64,000 nt of DNA from Aliamphritea spongicola (GCA_024347235.1 AP025283.1:186001-250000); one strand, 5' to 3'. Positions 31,595 to 41,855 are shown, counted from the stretch's first letter. Notes: generated by a model not told the origin, from the letters alone. Made by a program: numbers and translations.

Positions 31595-34500
31595 GTGGCG
31601 AAAAATCCCGCCCGTTGTGGCCGTTTATTCTGGTAACTGTACTGATCGGCGTATGCCTGTTCGGCGGTGCTTACCTGTTGCAGTTCTGGACCTTTGCCAG
31701 CCCGGTTGAAATGACTGTAAGCGGCCTGACGGCCCTGTTGCTGGCGGTGATGGCCGGAGGCTTAAGCTGGAAGTTCTGGGGGCAGGCTGAGGCACCTGAA
31801 GAAGATGCTGAACAGCGCCAGCGGAAGATAAACGTAACTATCTGCAGCAACAGACTGATCTCCATTTGCAGGCCTGCTGGCAGCATGTACGGCAGTTGCG
31901 GGGCTCCCTTATACGCTGCCCTGGTATTTCATGCTTAACCGTGAGCCGGGTGATGCTGAGCTGTTACAGCATATGGGTTTTGACAAAATTAAGCTGGAAT
32001 CGACCACCCAGCCATTGCCGGTAGCTTTCTGGCTGAATGAAAGCGCCATCCTGATCGAGTTGCACGGTGATGCGGATGCCGACAGCGTGGAGTTTTGCCA
32101 GCAACTACTGGTTAAGCATCTGGCCAAACAGCGGCCACGGCAGGGGCGAACGGCATTCTGCTGAGCGTACCGGTTCAGGATGTCATGAACCGCAGCAGTG
32201 ATCAGCTGGAAGCGCTGGCGAAACAGCAGCGGGGCTTTATTAAAACCCTGAATCAGGCGTTTGGTGTCAGCCTGCCGGTGTATTCTCTGTTCACTGAAGT
32301 GTCCGCCGTCAGTGATTTCTGTCAGTTCTTTGCCAGTTTTGACGAGCAACAGCTGGAGCAGTCTTTCGGGGCAATGCTGCCGGCGGATAAACACGGCTTT
32401 GATCCCCAGTGGTTTGATTCATCTTTTGATGCCCTGCAGGAACAGTTGTCCCTTAACAGTACCCCGGCACTGAGCGCGCAGCTGGCGGAGTCTTACCGCA
32501 GTGCTGTGATTGCCGGGCCTCATCAGTTTGGCCTGCTGAAGGCGGATCTGGCCAGCTATTTCCGGCAGTTGTTCCTGGATAATCAGTATCAGACTGAAGC
32601 ACTGCAATTCCGGGGTATTTCTTTGTGAATGCCCACGGAGAAGGTTTGCCGACCGATCGTCTGACCATGCATCTGGCGTCCCGGCTGGGCTACAGCACCC
32701 TGTTGCCTGCGGGTAATGATGTGGTGCCTCATCAGTTATTTGCCCGGCAGTTAATGCAGCAGAACATCTTGCCTGAAAAGTCTCTGGTGGGGGTTAACCG
32801 CTATAAAGAAAGCAGCTACAGCCTGCTTAAGCTGGTGTTCTCGGTAGGATTGCTGGCGGTGCTGGGTGCCTGTCTGTGGCTGTTTAAGGCTAATTACGAT
32901 TACTACACGGCGATGGAACAGGAAGCGGCACAGCAGCTAACCGCTTACAAACGGCAACTGATCAACAATAAGGATCAGAGTGATGAGCTGGCGGTACCGA
33001 TCGCCAACCTGACCGAACTGCGTAAGATCCGGGCTATATTCCACCGGCCGGAGCCCTGGTATGCGATGTCGTTCCTGCCAAATCCGAGCATTAAGAAGGC
33101 CGTGGACGGTGCCTATGATGACGCCCTCAAAGATCAGCTGTTAATCGAGTTGAGGGATTACCTGCTGCGGGATCTGTACGTATATAACCGTCTGGATGAC
33201 AAGGTTAAGACCCTTGAGTTGTATAACCTGCAGAAGCAGTTGTTTAATGCCCGGCGCACTGATGTGAACAGCCTGAGCAATTACTATCTGAATTCCCTGC
33301 AGGAAGAGGGGGTGACCGACAGCCGCCTGATTAATCAGTTCAAGCTGCTGCTGAGTGATTTGTTTGCCCTTAAAGTGGCGCCGCCGAAAGACAATCAGGA
33401 ACTGCTGGAACTGGTGGATCAGTCACTGGCGACCCAGGATCTGGGGACCTGCTGTATACCCAGTTGCTGCAGCAACCGCACCTCAGCCAGAAACTGAATC
33501 TGCTGGATAAGCTGGGACAGAACTACGATGACGTGTTTACCTTTAAGGATGACAGCGTCTATAACGTGCCTTATATGTTCACCCGTGAAGGCTTTCTGGA
33601 AATCATGGGCAGCTCCGGTTTTGAGTTCGCCAATGACTGGGTTGCAGACTATAAGGACGTTGTCGGTGATATCAGCGGCAATCAGGATTTCAGTCAGATA
33701 AACCGTAAGCTGCGCCTGCGTTATACCCGGGATTATGTGGAACACTGGCAGCGTTTTGCCAGCGCCCTTGAATGGCAGCCGACCACCGGCTGGAGTGAAA
33801 TTAGCCAGCAACTGATATCCGCTACTGATCCCGCCAGCTCGCCGTTGCTCAGAGTCTATGAACTGCTGGATTATCACACCAGTCTGGAGGCGGCAGTAGA
33901 GGGAGTATTAAAAGCTCAGGAAGCCGCGAAAGCTAAGCCGGCAGATGCTGACGCTGGTGCACCTGCAGACAATCCGTTAGCACCTGCAGACTTACAGACT
34001 CCTGCCAAACATCTGGGCATTACCCAGGCAGCGGAAACCATTGCCCGGCCGTTTGCCCCGTATAAACGTCTGATACAACCGGATGATAAGGGCGTTAGCC
34101 CGCTGGGGTTTGCCACTCAGCATATGACCGCCACGCTGGAATGGTTACAGCAGGGTGTCCAGAGCAAGCAACGTGGTAATAAGTTCCTTGGCCAACTGAA
34201 CGGTGAAGTGAATAACCCGCTGCAGCGTCAGTTGGATATCGCGGTTAAATACAACGGTGTGGTGCGGGATATGCTGGAGCATACCGCCCGGCAGCTGAAT
34301 GATCTGGCAATGCTGGAAGTACAAGGGTTCCTGCAGCAGCGTTGGCAGGCAGAAGTACTGAATGACTATCTGCAGAGTGTCGCGCCTTATTACCCGGTGA
34401 ATCCTTTATCCGATCAGGATATTCCGCTGGCAACCTTTAAAGAATTCTTTGCGGCGGATGGCCGGATCAGTGACTTTGCCAAGCGCTATGAGCCGTATTT

Positions 34501-35025
34501 TACCGATAAAGAAAACATCTATCCGGGCTTACCGAGCTTTTGCAGGATCAGGATATCACCATTAACCGTCAGTTCTGGCTGATGCTTGGCCGGCTGAAGC
34601 AGGTGCAGGCGGTTATGTTTAACAACGGGGTACCGGGGTTTAATTTCTCTGTGCGGATTGATGCTATGAGCAGCGGTGTAACGGAGTTCAACCTGCGCAG
34701 TGATAAGCCACTGTATACCTACCGTAATGGCCCGGCACTGTGGGCGAAGATGAACTGGCCGGTGTCGGAAAACAGCAGCCGTACCCTGAGCCTGCAACTG
34801 AAAGGCAGCACGAAAGTGCTCAGTGAAGCCAGTTTCCCGGGTATTTGGAGCTGGTTCCGCATGGTGGATCAGCTACAGGGTGAATCCCTGCCGGATGGCA
34901 GCACCAACAGCCTGACCTGGCAGGACGGCCAGGAGTCTGCCAGCCTGCTGGCCCGGACAGAAAGCGGTGAGAATCCGCTGTATGTCGGTTTCTTTGATCA
35001 GCTGCAGTTACCTGAACGGCTGTAA
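31595..35025 (+). CDS. tssM: T6SS inner-membrane protein TssM, degenerate P-loop (seven frame breaks)
   Basis: Corrected length is 1145 residues. Two N-terminal TM helices ('FILVTVLIGVCLFGGAYLL' and 'LTALLLAVMAGGLSW') precede the cytoplasmic domain, TM3 lies near residue 420 ('LVFSVGLLAVLGACLWLF'), and a long periplasmic part ends in the TssJ-binding region ('FSVRIDAMSSGVTEFNL', 'PGIWSWFRMVDQ'). Where other TssM have a Walker A loop after 'LPWY', this protein reads 'FMLNREPGDAELL' without the GK[ST], so ATP binding is doubtful. GTG 31595 has an AGGAGG site. Breaks are near 31604, 31822, 31907, 32147, 32622, 33448 and 34537. Confidence 0.94.
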
Positions 35026-35028
35026 GCC

Positions 35029-35760
35029 TTGACCCACGAGCTCTTTACTCAGCTTGGCTACCGGGCGTCTGACGCCCGGCAGCTGAGTCAGTGGGTTTGG
35101 GTTGCCTGGCATGCTGAGGCTTGTCGCTGGGATTGTCTGAAGCTCGCTGAGAGCGCTGAACACCGTTATGGCATCCGTCGTGAAGCCTACTGGCTTCAGC
35201 GGTTACAAAATGCTTCTTATAGCAGCTGTGCGGCGTATCGGGGGCATTATCAGCTGGGCGGTTATGAAGTCCTGATCACATCCCGGGTAAATGGCCAGCC
35301 TTTATCTGAAATGTTGCGCCAGGACATTGAATTTCATCCTGAATTCAGAAATAAACTGTACCTTTCACTGCAACAGCTTCACCGGCTGGGCATCTGCCAT
35401 GGTGATATAAAACCTGCCAACATTCTGTTGCTGGACGATGAGCCTGTACTGGTGGATTTTGCCAGTGCGGCTGAACCGGGAATTGCGGTTGCTGATTTGC
35501 CGTACCGCAGTTTCAGCCCGTCTTACAGTATGCCCGCTTTACAAAGGGGTGAAGGGGCGGTGGATATCCTCCATGATTGGTATGGATATCTGGTAATACT
35601 CAGTTTGGTGAATAACCGTACACTTCTGCAGCCCGAATGGTCAGACTCAGAAGCGTTAGTTAAAGCAGTGAATATTCTGTTGTCAGACAATGATGGTCTG
35701 ACAACCGCAGCCAGAGATTTTCTGGCGCAGCAAATACAGCGCCTGCCTGATTTCAGCTGA
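35029..35760 (+). CDS. Divergent Ser/Thr protein kinase-like protein of the T6SS cluster
   Basis: An intact 243-residue protein starting at TTG 35029, four bases after the tssM stop. The kinase catalytic loop is recognisable as 'HGDIKPANILLLDDE' (HGD in place of HRD, then DxxxxN), followed by 'VLVDFASA' in place of DFG. An ATP-binding lobe with a plausible lysine in 'WDCLKLAESAEHRYG' precedes it. It lacks the membrane segment and sensor domain of PpkA. With the FHA protein it could form a threonine-phosphorylation switch, but no PppA-type phosphatase is in the cluster. Aminoglycoside-phosphotransferase-like folds are an alternative. Confidence 0.7.
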   Translation: MTHELFTQLGYRASDARQLSQWVWVAWHAEACRWDCLKLAESAEHRYGIRREAYWLQRLQNASYSSCAAYRGHYQLGGYEVLITSRVNGQPLSEMLRQDIEFHPEFRNKLYLSLQQLHRLGICHGDIKPANILLLDDEPVLVDFASAAEPGIAVADLPYRSFSPSYSMPALQRGEGAVDILHDWYGYLVILSLVNNRTLLQPEWSDSEALVKAVNILLSDNDGLTTAARDFLAQQIQRLPDFS

Positions 35761-35844
35761 GCTATCAGGCAGAGCAGGGACGATCGGAAACAGGGATGAA
35801 CAACTGGCTGCCGGTGATCCTGGCAGAGTACCGAGACAAAGCAT

Positions 35845-37180
35845 ATGAAACTGAAATTCGTAAAACGCAAAATCCAGGATAAGATGTTCGGCAACACACA
35901 GAATACTGCACTGGGTGTGCAGGTTGCTGAAATGGCCGATGCCCGTCTTGGGGCAATGTACATGCTGGCGCACACAGAGATTAAGAAGGTGCCTTCTTTC
36001 TCGCTGGACCCGGTAGGTTCTTTCGTTGTTGATACTACGCCGCTTTCTGATCTGAAGACCGGCTGTACCTATTTGCTGAATAAGTCTGAAAAGGGCCGCA
36101 AGGTTGTCGCCAAGGTTTCAGCGGTGGGTGATAAGGTGGCAGCAGTCAAAGGCAAAGTAGATGCCAAGCTGGACGAATTTAAGCAGTACATCATGCGTAA
36201 GTTGTCTGAGTACTTCGGTGTCATGGTCTCCAAGATTAAAACCGTTTACGGCGAGTCTCTGGTGGGTATCGAGTGGATTGCAGAATTTGGCATGTGGGCG
36301 GCGTCCAGTTTTGCCAAAGGTCTGGCTGACCTGATTCCTGGCTGGGGCTATGTGCAGTCACTGGCGGATGGCTATGTGGGTGTTCGCACTGCGATTCTGA
36401 AGTCAAGGACTTTATTGAGCAGATGTGGAGTGGTTATGGCGTCAAGCTGCTGGGCGGTCATCCGTCTATCATTGCCAACGCGCTGGCCCGGCATTCTGCC
36501 AAAGGGTTGCCGGTGGCATAAAAGATGTTGTGGTTGCCGGGGTTAATATTGGTCTGGAAGCAGCCGGTGATGCTGCCGGTGGTGCCGGTACCATTGTCAG
36601 TGCCGTGACCGGTGTACTGAGCCGGGTAGCCAGCCTGGTTGAATACATTATTCAGCGTTGCCTGATCAATAAGACTCTGAAGAGTGCAAAGAAAGCCTGG
36701 GATAACCGTAATTCACCAAGCTCTATTGTGAATGATCACAAGCGTTTTTCTGAGTGGTTCCAGCGTGCGGTTGTGACTACACCGGTGGTGGCGGCACTGA
36801 CCATGGGCTCCGGATTTGCGGCGCACCCGTATAAGTTCCTGCAGCTGATTCAGCCGAATGCCGGACTGGTCGGTTCTTCGGAATATGCTAAAGGGGTTCA
36901 TCATATTGAAACCCTGAAGAAGCTCTCGAACAAATACATTCAGGAATACAACGATAATTACAGTGTGGCCTTCCACAGCAGTGAAGGGGTCATTGCCGCG
37001 CGGCTGAAGGAAATGCAGGAAAACTACAGCATTCTGCATGAGTATGAGTACACCCGGGCACCGTCGTCACCGACAACGCCTCAGTCGGCGACTTCTCCGC
37101 AAACGACTCCGAATCCGGCACAACAAGTGGCTGCCACGACAGGTACCGGCTCGGCGGGAGCGGCACAGGCTTCTGTATAG
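35845..37180 (+). CDS. Unknown 445-residue protein at the end of the T6SS operon, candidate effector (two frame breaks)
   Basis: I do not recognise this protein. Corrected length is 445 residues. It has a basic N-terminus, a Lys/Val-rich helical stretch (about 75-125), a hydrophobic/amphipathic segment ('WIAEFGMWAASSFAKGLADL', about 140-165), a Gly/Ala/Val-rich hydrophobic stretch (about 225-260, 'GLEAAGDAAGGAGTIVSAV'), a helical C-terminal half and a Pro/Thr/Ser/Ala tail. There is no signal peptide. The amphipathic and glycine-rich segments could fit a pore-forming cargo protein, and its place as the last gene suggests a T6SS effector or accessory factor. No clear immunity gene follows. Breaks lie near 36406 and 36505. 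A T-rich terminator follows. Confidence 0.6.
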
Positions 37181-37228
37181 CCTGATAGCTTAACTGTGAT
37201 ATATGAACAGAAGTGATACATGAACAGA

Positions 37229-37258
37229 AACGGTGCTCTTTTGGGGTGCCGTTTTTTT
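37229..37258 (+). terminator. Intrinsic terminator of the T6SS operon
   Basis: AACGG...CCGTT with inner G-U and C-G pairs forms a roughly 10-bp stem (37229-37253), followed by a run of seven T. It lies 48 bases after the last T6SS gene. Confidence 0.75.
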
Positions 37259-37376
37259 GTGCTGGTTTTTAGCGGAGTGCAGACGTGCGAAATCACTGCA
37301 AGGGACAGTGTTAAATATAAAGCTGAAATTAAATTGTGAACGGATCGTTCTGAGAAGAGACCAAGTCAGAAAGACT

Positions 37377-37463
37377 TGGTGCAGATGGGGAGACTCGAAC
37401 TCCCACGCCCGTGAAGGCACTAGCACCTGAAGCTAGCGTGTCTACCAATTCCACCACATCTGC
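37377..37463 (-). tRNA. tRNA-Leu (anticodon CAG), copy 1
   Basis: The reverse complement folds as a class II tRNA. The acceptor stem GCAGATG pairs with CATCTGC; the D-loop region contains 'AATTGGTAGAC'; the anticodon stem CTAGC/GCTAG encloses the loop TTCAGGT with anticodon CAG; a long variable arm follows, then 'GTTCGAGTC' in the T-arm. The CCA end is encoded. Total 87 bases. Confidence 0.95.
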
Positions 37464-37572
37464 GTATCAAGTTGTCACGTTTAAGGGCGTCCCCTTTTCT
37501 TTATGTTCTGCTTTATAAGACAGTTAATCATAAAGAAGGTTTTCTTTCGCAGCGCCAACACTCTGAAAGTAT

Positions 37573-37659
37573 TGGTGCAGATGGGGAGACTCGAACTCCC
37601 ACGCCCGTGAAGGCACTAGCACCTGAAGCTAGCGTGTCTACCAATTCCACCACATCTGC
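37573..37659 (-). tRNA. tRNA-Leu (anticodon CAG), copy 2
   Basis: This 87-base gene is identical to the copy 110 bases away, including the encoded CCA. Read on the minus strand it is the upstream copy, so both are probably processed from one transcript. Confidence 0.95.
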
Positions 37660-37729
37660 TCCGAAAGAGGGGCGCATTATATATCCGTTTTTCGGTTTGT
37701 GAAGCCCCTCAATAACTTTTTCAAAAAAG

Positions 37730-38818
37730 TTATGAATTTTTCAGACAAGTCCGGATTTCGCTGCCCAGCGCGTTCAGGAAGTTGAAAATTCCGTCGTTAT
37801 CCGCAGCAATATCGCGACCCAGCGGGTCCAGCATGCCCTTACCGACTGGCAGGTCGCCAACAATTGCTCTGACTACCGGTGCTTCGAACTGAGGTTCAAT
37901 GAATACACAGGTTGCTTTGCTCTCTTCCAGTGCGGTACGGATCTGATTCAGACGCTTAGCACCAGGCTTACGGCCCGGATCAACGGTGAAGTAACCCAAC
38001 TGGTTCAGCCCGTAGTGGTCAACAAAGCCTTCAAAGGCGTCGTGGAACACATAGAAACCTTGTTTCTGAACGTCTTTGAGCTGGGCTGCCAGCGCTGAGT
38101 CGGCCGCTTTCAGGCGGTCTTCAAAGCTGTGCAGACGTTCTTCAAATTCAGCTGCCCGTTCAGGGTAATCTTCCTGTAAACGGTGGGTGATCAGTTCTGC
38201 AGCTTCAAGAATACGTTCAGGTGCCATCCACAGGTGCGGGTCATTACCGTGATCATGGTCGTGGTGGTGTTCACCTTCGGCTTCAGCATGTTCTTCATGT
38301 TCGTCATGCTCTTCGTGCTTGGCATGCTCGTCATGTTCATCGTGTTCGTCATGATCTTCGTGCTTGGCATGCTCGTCATGTTCTTCGTGCTCGTCATGAT
38401 CTTCATGCTTAGCATGCTCGTCATGTTCTTCGTGCTCGTCATGATCTTCATGCTTGGCATGTTCGTCATGTTCTTCCTGTTCGTCTTCTGAAAGCAGTGC
38501 CAGGTTGCGGGCCGGATTACGCTTCAGCGGTTTTACCAGAAAACGCTCCAGATCGGGGCCAACCCAGATCACCAGATCAGCGTCCTGCAGACGGCGAACA
38601 TCGGAAGGTTTCATGTTGTAGTGATGCGGGGAGTTGTCAGCAGAAATCAGCAGGGTGGTTTCTGCACTGTCACCCAGCAGGGAGGCGGCAATCAGCTGCA
38701 GAGGCTTGATGCTGGCGACAACTTTAACAGGTTTCTGTGCGGCGCCGGCCATACTGACATTGACGCAAGCCAGTGTCGCGCAGGACAATACGCACCATTG
38801 CAGAATTAACTTAAACAT
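37730..38818 (-). CDS. znuA: Zinc ABC transporter substrate-binding protein ZnuA, histidine-rich
   Basis: An intact 362-residue periplasmic protein. A signal peptide ('LSCATLACVNVSMAGAAQ') leads into 'VKVVASIKPLQLIAASLLGD'. Zinc-site histidines are in 'SPHHYNMKPSD' and 'YVFHDAFEGF', and an acidic ligand in 'FIEPQF'. A charged His/Glu/Asp loop (about 115-200) holds four 15-residue repeats and an HHHDHDH cluster, longer than usual, and probably collects zinc for the binding cleft. Start ATG 38818 is chosen because it begins the signal peptide. The gene is divergent from zur-znuC-znuB and shares a Zur operator with them. Confidence 0.96.
   Translation of the reverse strand: MFKLILQWCVLSCATLACVNVSMAGAAQKPVKVVASIKPLQLIAASLLGDSAETTLLISADNSPHHYNMKPSDVRRLQDADLVIWVGPDLERFLVKPLKRNPARNLALLSEDEQEEHDEHAKHEDHDEHEEHDEHAKHEDHDEHEEHDEHAKHEDHDEHDEHDEHAKHEEHDEHEEHAEAEGEHHHDHDHGNDPHLWMAPERILEAAELITHRLQEDYPERAAEFEERLHSFEDRLKAADSALAAQLKDVQKQGFYVFHDAFEGFVDHYGLNQLGYFTVDPGRKPGAKRLNQIRTALEESKATCVFIEPQFEAPVVRAIVGDLPVGKGMLDPLGRDIAADNDGIFNFLNALGSEIRTCLKNS
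38297..38476 (-). repeat. Four tandem 45-bp repeats encoding the His-rich ZnuA loop
   Basis: Four in-frame 45-bp units each encode a near-identical 15-residue His/Glu/Asp/Lys peptide (first unit 'EEHDEHAKHEDHDEH'). The last unit is diverged. Copy number changes would alter the length of the zinc-collecting loop without breaking the frame. Confidence 0.9.
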
Positions 38819-38860
38819 AAACGTATTTCCACGGGTGTTGGTTTTAAAAAATTTGCGGTA

Positions 38861-38875
38861 TGTTATAGTATAACA
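38861..38875. promoter_or_regulatory. Zur operator between znuA and zur
   Basis: TGTTATA-G-TATAACA is a perfect 7-1-7 palindrome matching the core of the gammaproteobacterial Zur box. It lies 43 bases upstream of the znuA start and 44 bases upstream of the zur start. Zinc-loaded Zur bound here would silence both transcripts. Confidence 0.9.
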
Positions 38876-38918
38876 ATGCTGCTGCCAAGCCTGATGCAGA
38901 GACGCCCGGTGAGCCAAA

Positions 38919-39405
38919 ATGACTGATGCAACGATTGCTTATCATCCCGATCATAACCATGAAAACTGCGTCAGCCATGCGCTGCAGGACGCCCAGCGGA
39001 TCTGTCAGTCAAAGGCATTCGCCTGACGGCAATCCGTGAACTGGTACTGAAACTGATCTGGCAAAGTCATAAACCACTGGGTGCCTATGATTTGCTGCCT
39101 GCCATTGCCGAAGCCGGTTTTAATTCTGCCCCTCCTACGGTTTACCGCGCGCTGGATTTTCTGCAGGAACAGGGCCTTGTCCACCGGATTGCTTCTCTGA
39201 ATGCTTTCATTGGCTGTACCAATCCTGAGCACCCGCATCAGGGGTATTTCCTGATCTGTCAGGCGTGCGGGGTAACCGTCGAGCTGAATTCCGGCAGCAT
39301 TGAAAGAGTATTCATAACAGTGCAGACGAACTGGGCTTTGTTGTGGAGCATGAGAGTGTCGAAGTCGTCGGACGTTGTCCGAACTGTGCGCCAGAGGCGA
39401 AATAA
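38919..39405 (+). CDS. zur: Zinc uptake regulator Zur, Fur family (two frame breaks)
   Basis: Corrected length is 162 residues. The His-rich N-terminus ('[13 protein letters not shown]') is followed by the winged-helix domain ('[17 protein letters not shown]', '[20 protein letters not shown]') and the dimer/metal domain with 'CQACG' and 'CPNCAPEAK', the two CxxC pairs of structural zinc. It represses znu genes when zinc is sufficient. Breaks lie near 38999 and 39310. Its TAA overlaps the znuC ATG. Confidence 0.93.
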
Positions 39406-40216
39406 TGACTGATGTATTAGTCGATCTGAAAAAGATATACATAAGTTTTGGTACCGAAGACGTTATTCAGGATGTTTCCTTTACCCTGAACCGGGGAGAA
39501 ATTACCACTCTGATCGGTCCGAACGGTGCCGGTAAAACAACCCTTGTGCGGGCGGTACTGGGTCTGGTGAAAGCGACCCGAGGAGAAGTCACCCGCCAGG
39601 CAGATCTGCGTATCGGCTATATGCCGCAAAAGTTACACATAGATTCTACCTTTCCGCTGACGGTGAAACGGTTTCTGCAAACCGCCCGCTATAGCGATAA
39701 AGCCGCTCTGCTACAGGCGCTGGAAGATGTGAAGGCCGGTGCCCTGATTGATAAGTCTGTCCACAGTCTTTCCGGTGGTGAAATGCAGCGGGTGCTGCTG
39801 GCCCGGGCACTGTTACAGAAACCTGAGTTACTGGTGCTGGATGAACCGGCACAGGGTGTGGATATTAATGGCCAGGTGGAGCTGTATAACCTGATCAGCC
39901 GTATTCGCGATCAGCATGGTTGTGCGGTTCTGATGATTTCCCACGATTTACACCTGGTGATGGCATCGACGGATAACGTCATCTGCCTGAACCGCCATGT
40001 GTGCTGTTCCGGCCGGCCGGAACAGGTCAGTAATGATCCTTCCTATATTGAACTGTTTGGGGTACCGGGGCTGAAAACCTGGCACTTTACAGCCACCATC
40101 ATAATCACCGTCATGATGATCACGGTGATGTAGTGGAAACCGGCAGTTGTCAGAACCCGAAATGTACAACACCGGAATCTCTGTTAAGCGATAAGGAACA
40201 TACTCACTGTGGCTGA
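39405..40216 (+). CDS. znuC: Zinc ABC transporter ATP-binding protein ZnuC (one frame break)
   Basis: Corrected length is 270 residues. Walker A is 'GPNGAGKTT', the ABC signature '[16 protein letters not shown]', Walker B 'LLVLDEP', and the H-loop 'ISHDLHLVM'. The C-terminus carries a histidine cluster ('[13 protein letters not shown]') and a pair of cysteines, a zinc-linked tail seen in some ZnuC. One A is missing in the A-run near 40078; only after correction does the His tail appear and the gene end at TGA 40214-40216, overlapping the znuB start. Confidence 0.95.
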
Positions 40217-40992
40217 TTTTTACTCTATGCACTGCTGGGCGGTGTCGGTGTTGCGCTGGTTGCCGGGCCACTGGGATCTTTTGTCGTATGGCGGCGGATG
40301 GCCTATTTTGGCGATACCCTGGCACATTCAGCCCTGTTAGGTGTGGCTGTCGGGGTGCTCTTTGATATTAACTTCAATCTGGCGGTTATCAGTTGCTGTG
40401 TATTGCTGGCGGTGATTCTGGTCAGTCTGCAGCGGCAGCGGCTGGTGGCAACGGATACCCTGCTGGGGATTATGGCCCACAGCAGCCTGTCGCTGGGTCT
40501 GGTGGCAATTGCCCTGCTGGATGATGTCGGGTTGATCTGATGGAATATCTGTTTGGCGATCTGCTGGCGATTCTGCCGGAAGACTTGCTATGGATCTATC
40601 TGGGCGGCTTGCTGGTTTTGGTTCTGCTGTGGAAACTCTGGACGCCGTTACTGGCAATCACCATTAACGAAGAGCTGGCCCAGGTGGAAGGAGTTAATGT
40701 TACCCTGACCCGGCTGGCGCTGATGTTGCTGATCGCGTTTGTGATTGCCATTGCCATGAAGGTGGTTGGCATTCTGCTGATTACATCTTTGCTGATTATT
40801 CCGGCCGCCGCGGCCAGACGTCTGGCCCATAACCCTGAGCAGATGGCGCTGATTGCCAGCCTGCTGGGTACGCTGGCGGTTGTGATGGGGCTACTGGCAT
40901 CCTACCAGTGGGATACACCGGCGGGGCCGTCGGTTGTGGTTGCCGCGCTGCTGGTTTTCCTGTTCCTTTACAGCCTGCCGCGCCGGGCCTGA
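40209..40992 (+). CDS. znuB: Zinc ABC transporter permease ZnuB (two frame breaks)
   Basis: Corrected length is 261 residues, all membrane-spanning, of the ABC-3 metal permease family. '[30 protein letters not shown]' marks the N-terminus and '[10 protein letters not shown]', '[20 protein letters not shown]' the conserved later helices. It forms the channel for ZnuA-delivered zinc with ZnuC. The start is GTG 40209, overlapping znuC by eight bases. One T is missing near 40220 and one G near 40532. It is convergent with the EamA gene at one-base distance. Confidence 0.93.
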
Positions 40993-40993
40993 T

Positions 40994-41855
40994 TCAGCGT
41001 TTCATCAGGGCGTTTATCAGCGCCCCGGTGATGATCAGGCCGCCACCCATCAGAGTCCAGAAAGTGGGGGTTTCTGAGAAGAAGATAATCCCCAGTATGG
41101 CTGAGAAAATAACCTGCACATACGAATAAGCGGTGGCTTTACCGGCGGATTCTGCCGCCATCGCCTTGGTCAGTCCGATCTGTCCCACCTGGGTAAAAAT
41201 CCCCACCATAATTAACAGAATCAGCGCCTCGGTGTTGGGCATGACAAAGTCATCCCCGAGCATAATCAGCGACGCGGGCAGGGCAATCAGCGGGAAGTAA
41301 AAGATAATCACCGAGCCGTCTTCGCTGCGGCTCAGCTGACGGACAATCACATAGGCTGCGGCGCTGCCAAATGCTCCGAGCAGGGCTGCACCCACGCTCA
41401 GCAGAGGCAGTGCGGAGGCCTCTGTTTCAATGCCCGGACGCATCATTACCAGCAAGCCGAGAATGCTCATGGCGATGCAGATAATGGTGGCCAGCTGAAT
41501 ACGTTCCTTAAGAAAGATCAGCGCGAGTACGGCGGTAAACGCCGGATAGGTGTACTGCAGAATGGTTGCTTCAGCCAGTGGCAGGGTGGTGACGGCGAAG
41601 TAAATCACCATCAGGAAACTGCCCCGACGGCGCCTCTGGCAATCAGCAGGGGTTTGTTATTGCCCCAGATGGAAATCCCTTTGCGTTTAACATCCACATA
41701 GCTGATGGCCAGGAAATAATGGCCCTTGCCGCCACGATTTCCATCACCGGAATACCATATCCGCCAACGGCTTTAACACTGGCTGCCATCAAGGCAAAAC
41801 CCAGTGCGGAAAGGAGCATATAGCGAACAGCAGCGGGGATGGAATCAGTCAGCAT
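40994..41855 (-). CDS. EamA/DMT-family transporter (two frame breaks)
   Basis: Corrected length is 287 residues with about ten TM helices, as expected for the EamA (drug/metabolite) family. 'MLLSALGFALMAASVKAVGG' opens the first repeat, and 'LPLAEATILQYTYPAFTAVL' and 'SYVQVIFSAILGIIFFSETP' are the diagnostic sixth-helix-type motifs of the two repeats. The substrate is not predictable; members export amino acids or metabolites. Breaks near 41727 and 41621. Confidence 0.88.

Noticed and set aside
38297-38476. Regular direct repeats that might suggest a CRISPR array.
   Set aside because: The units are contiguous without spacers and encode the in-frame His-rich loop of ZnuA.
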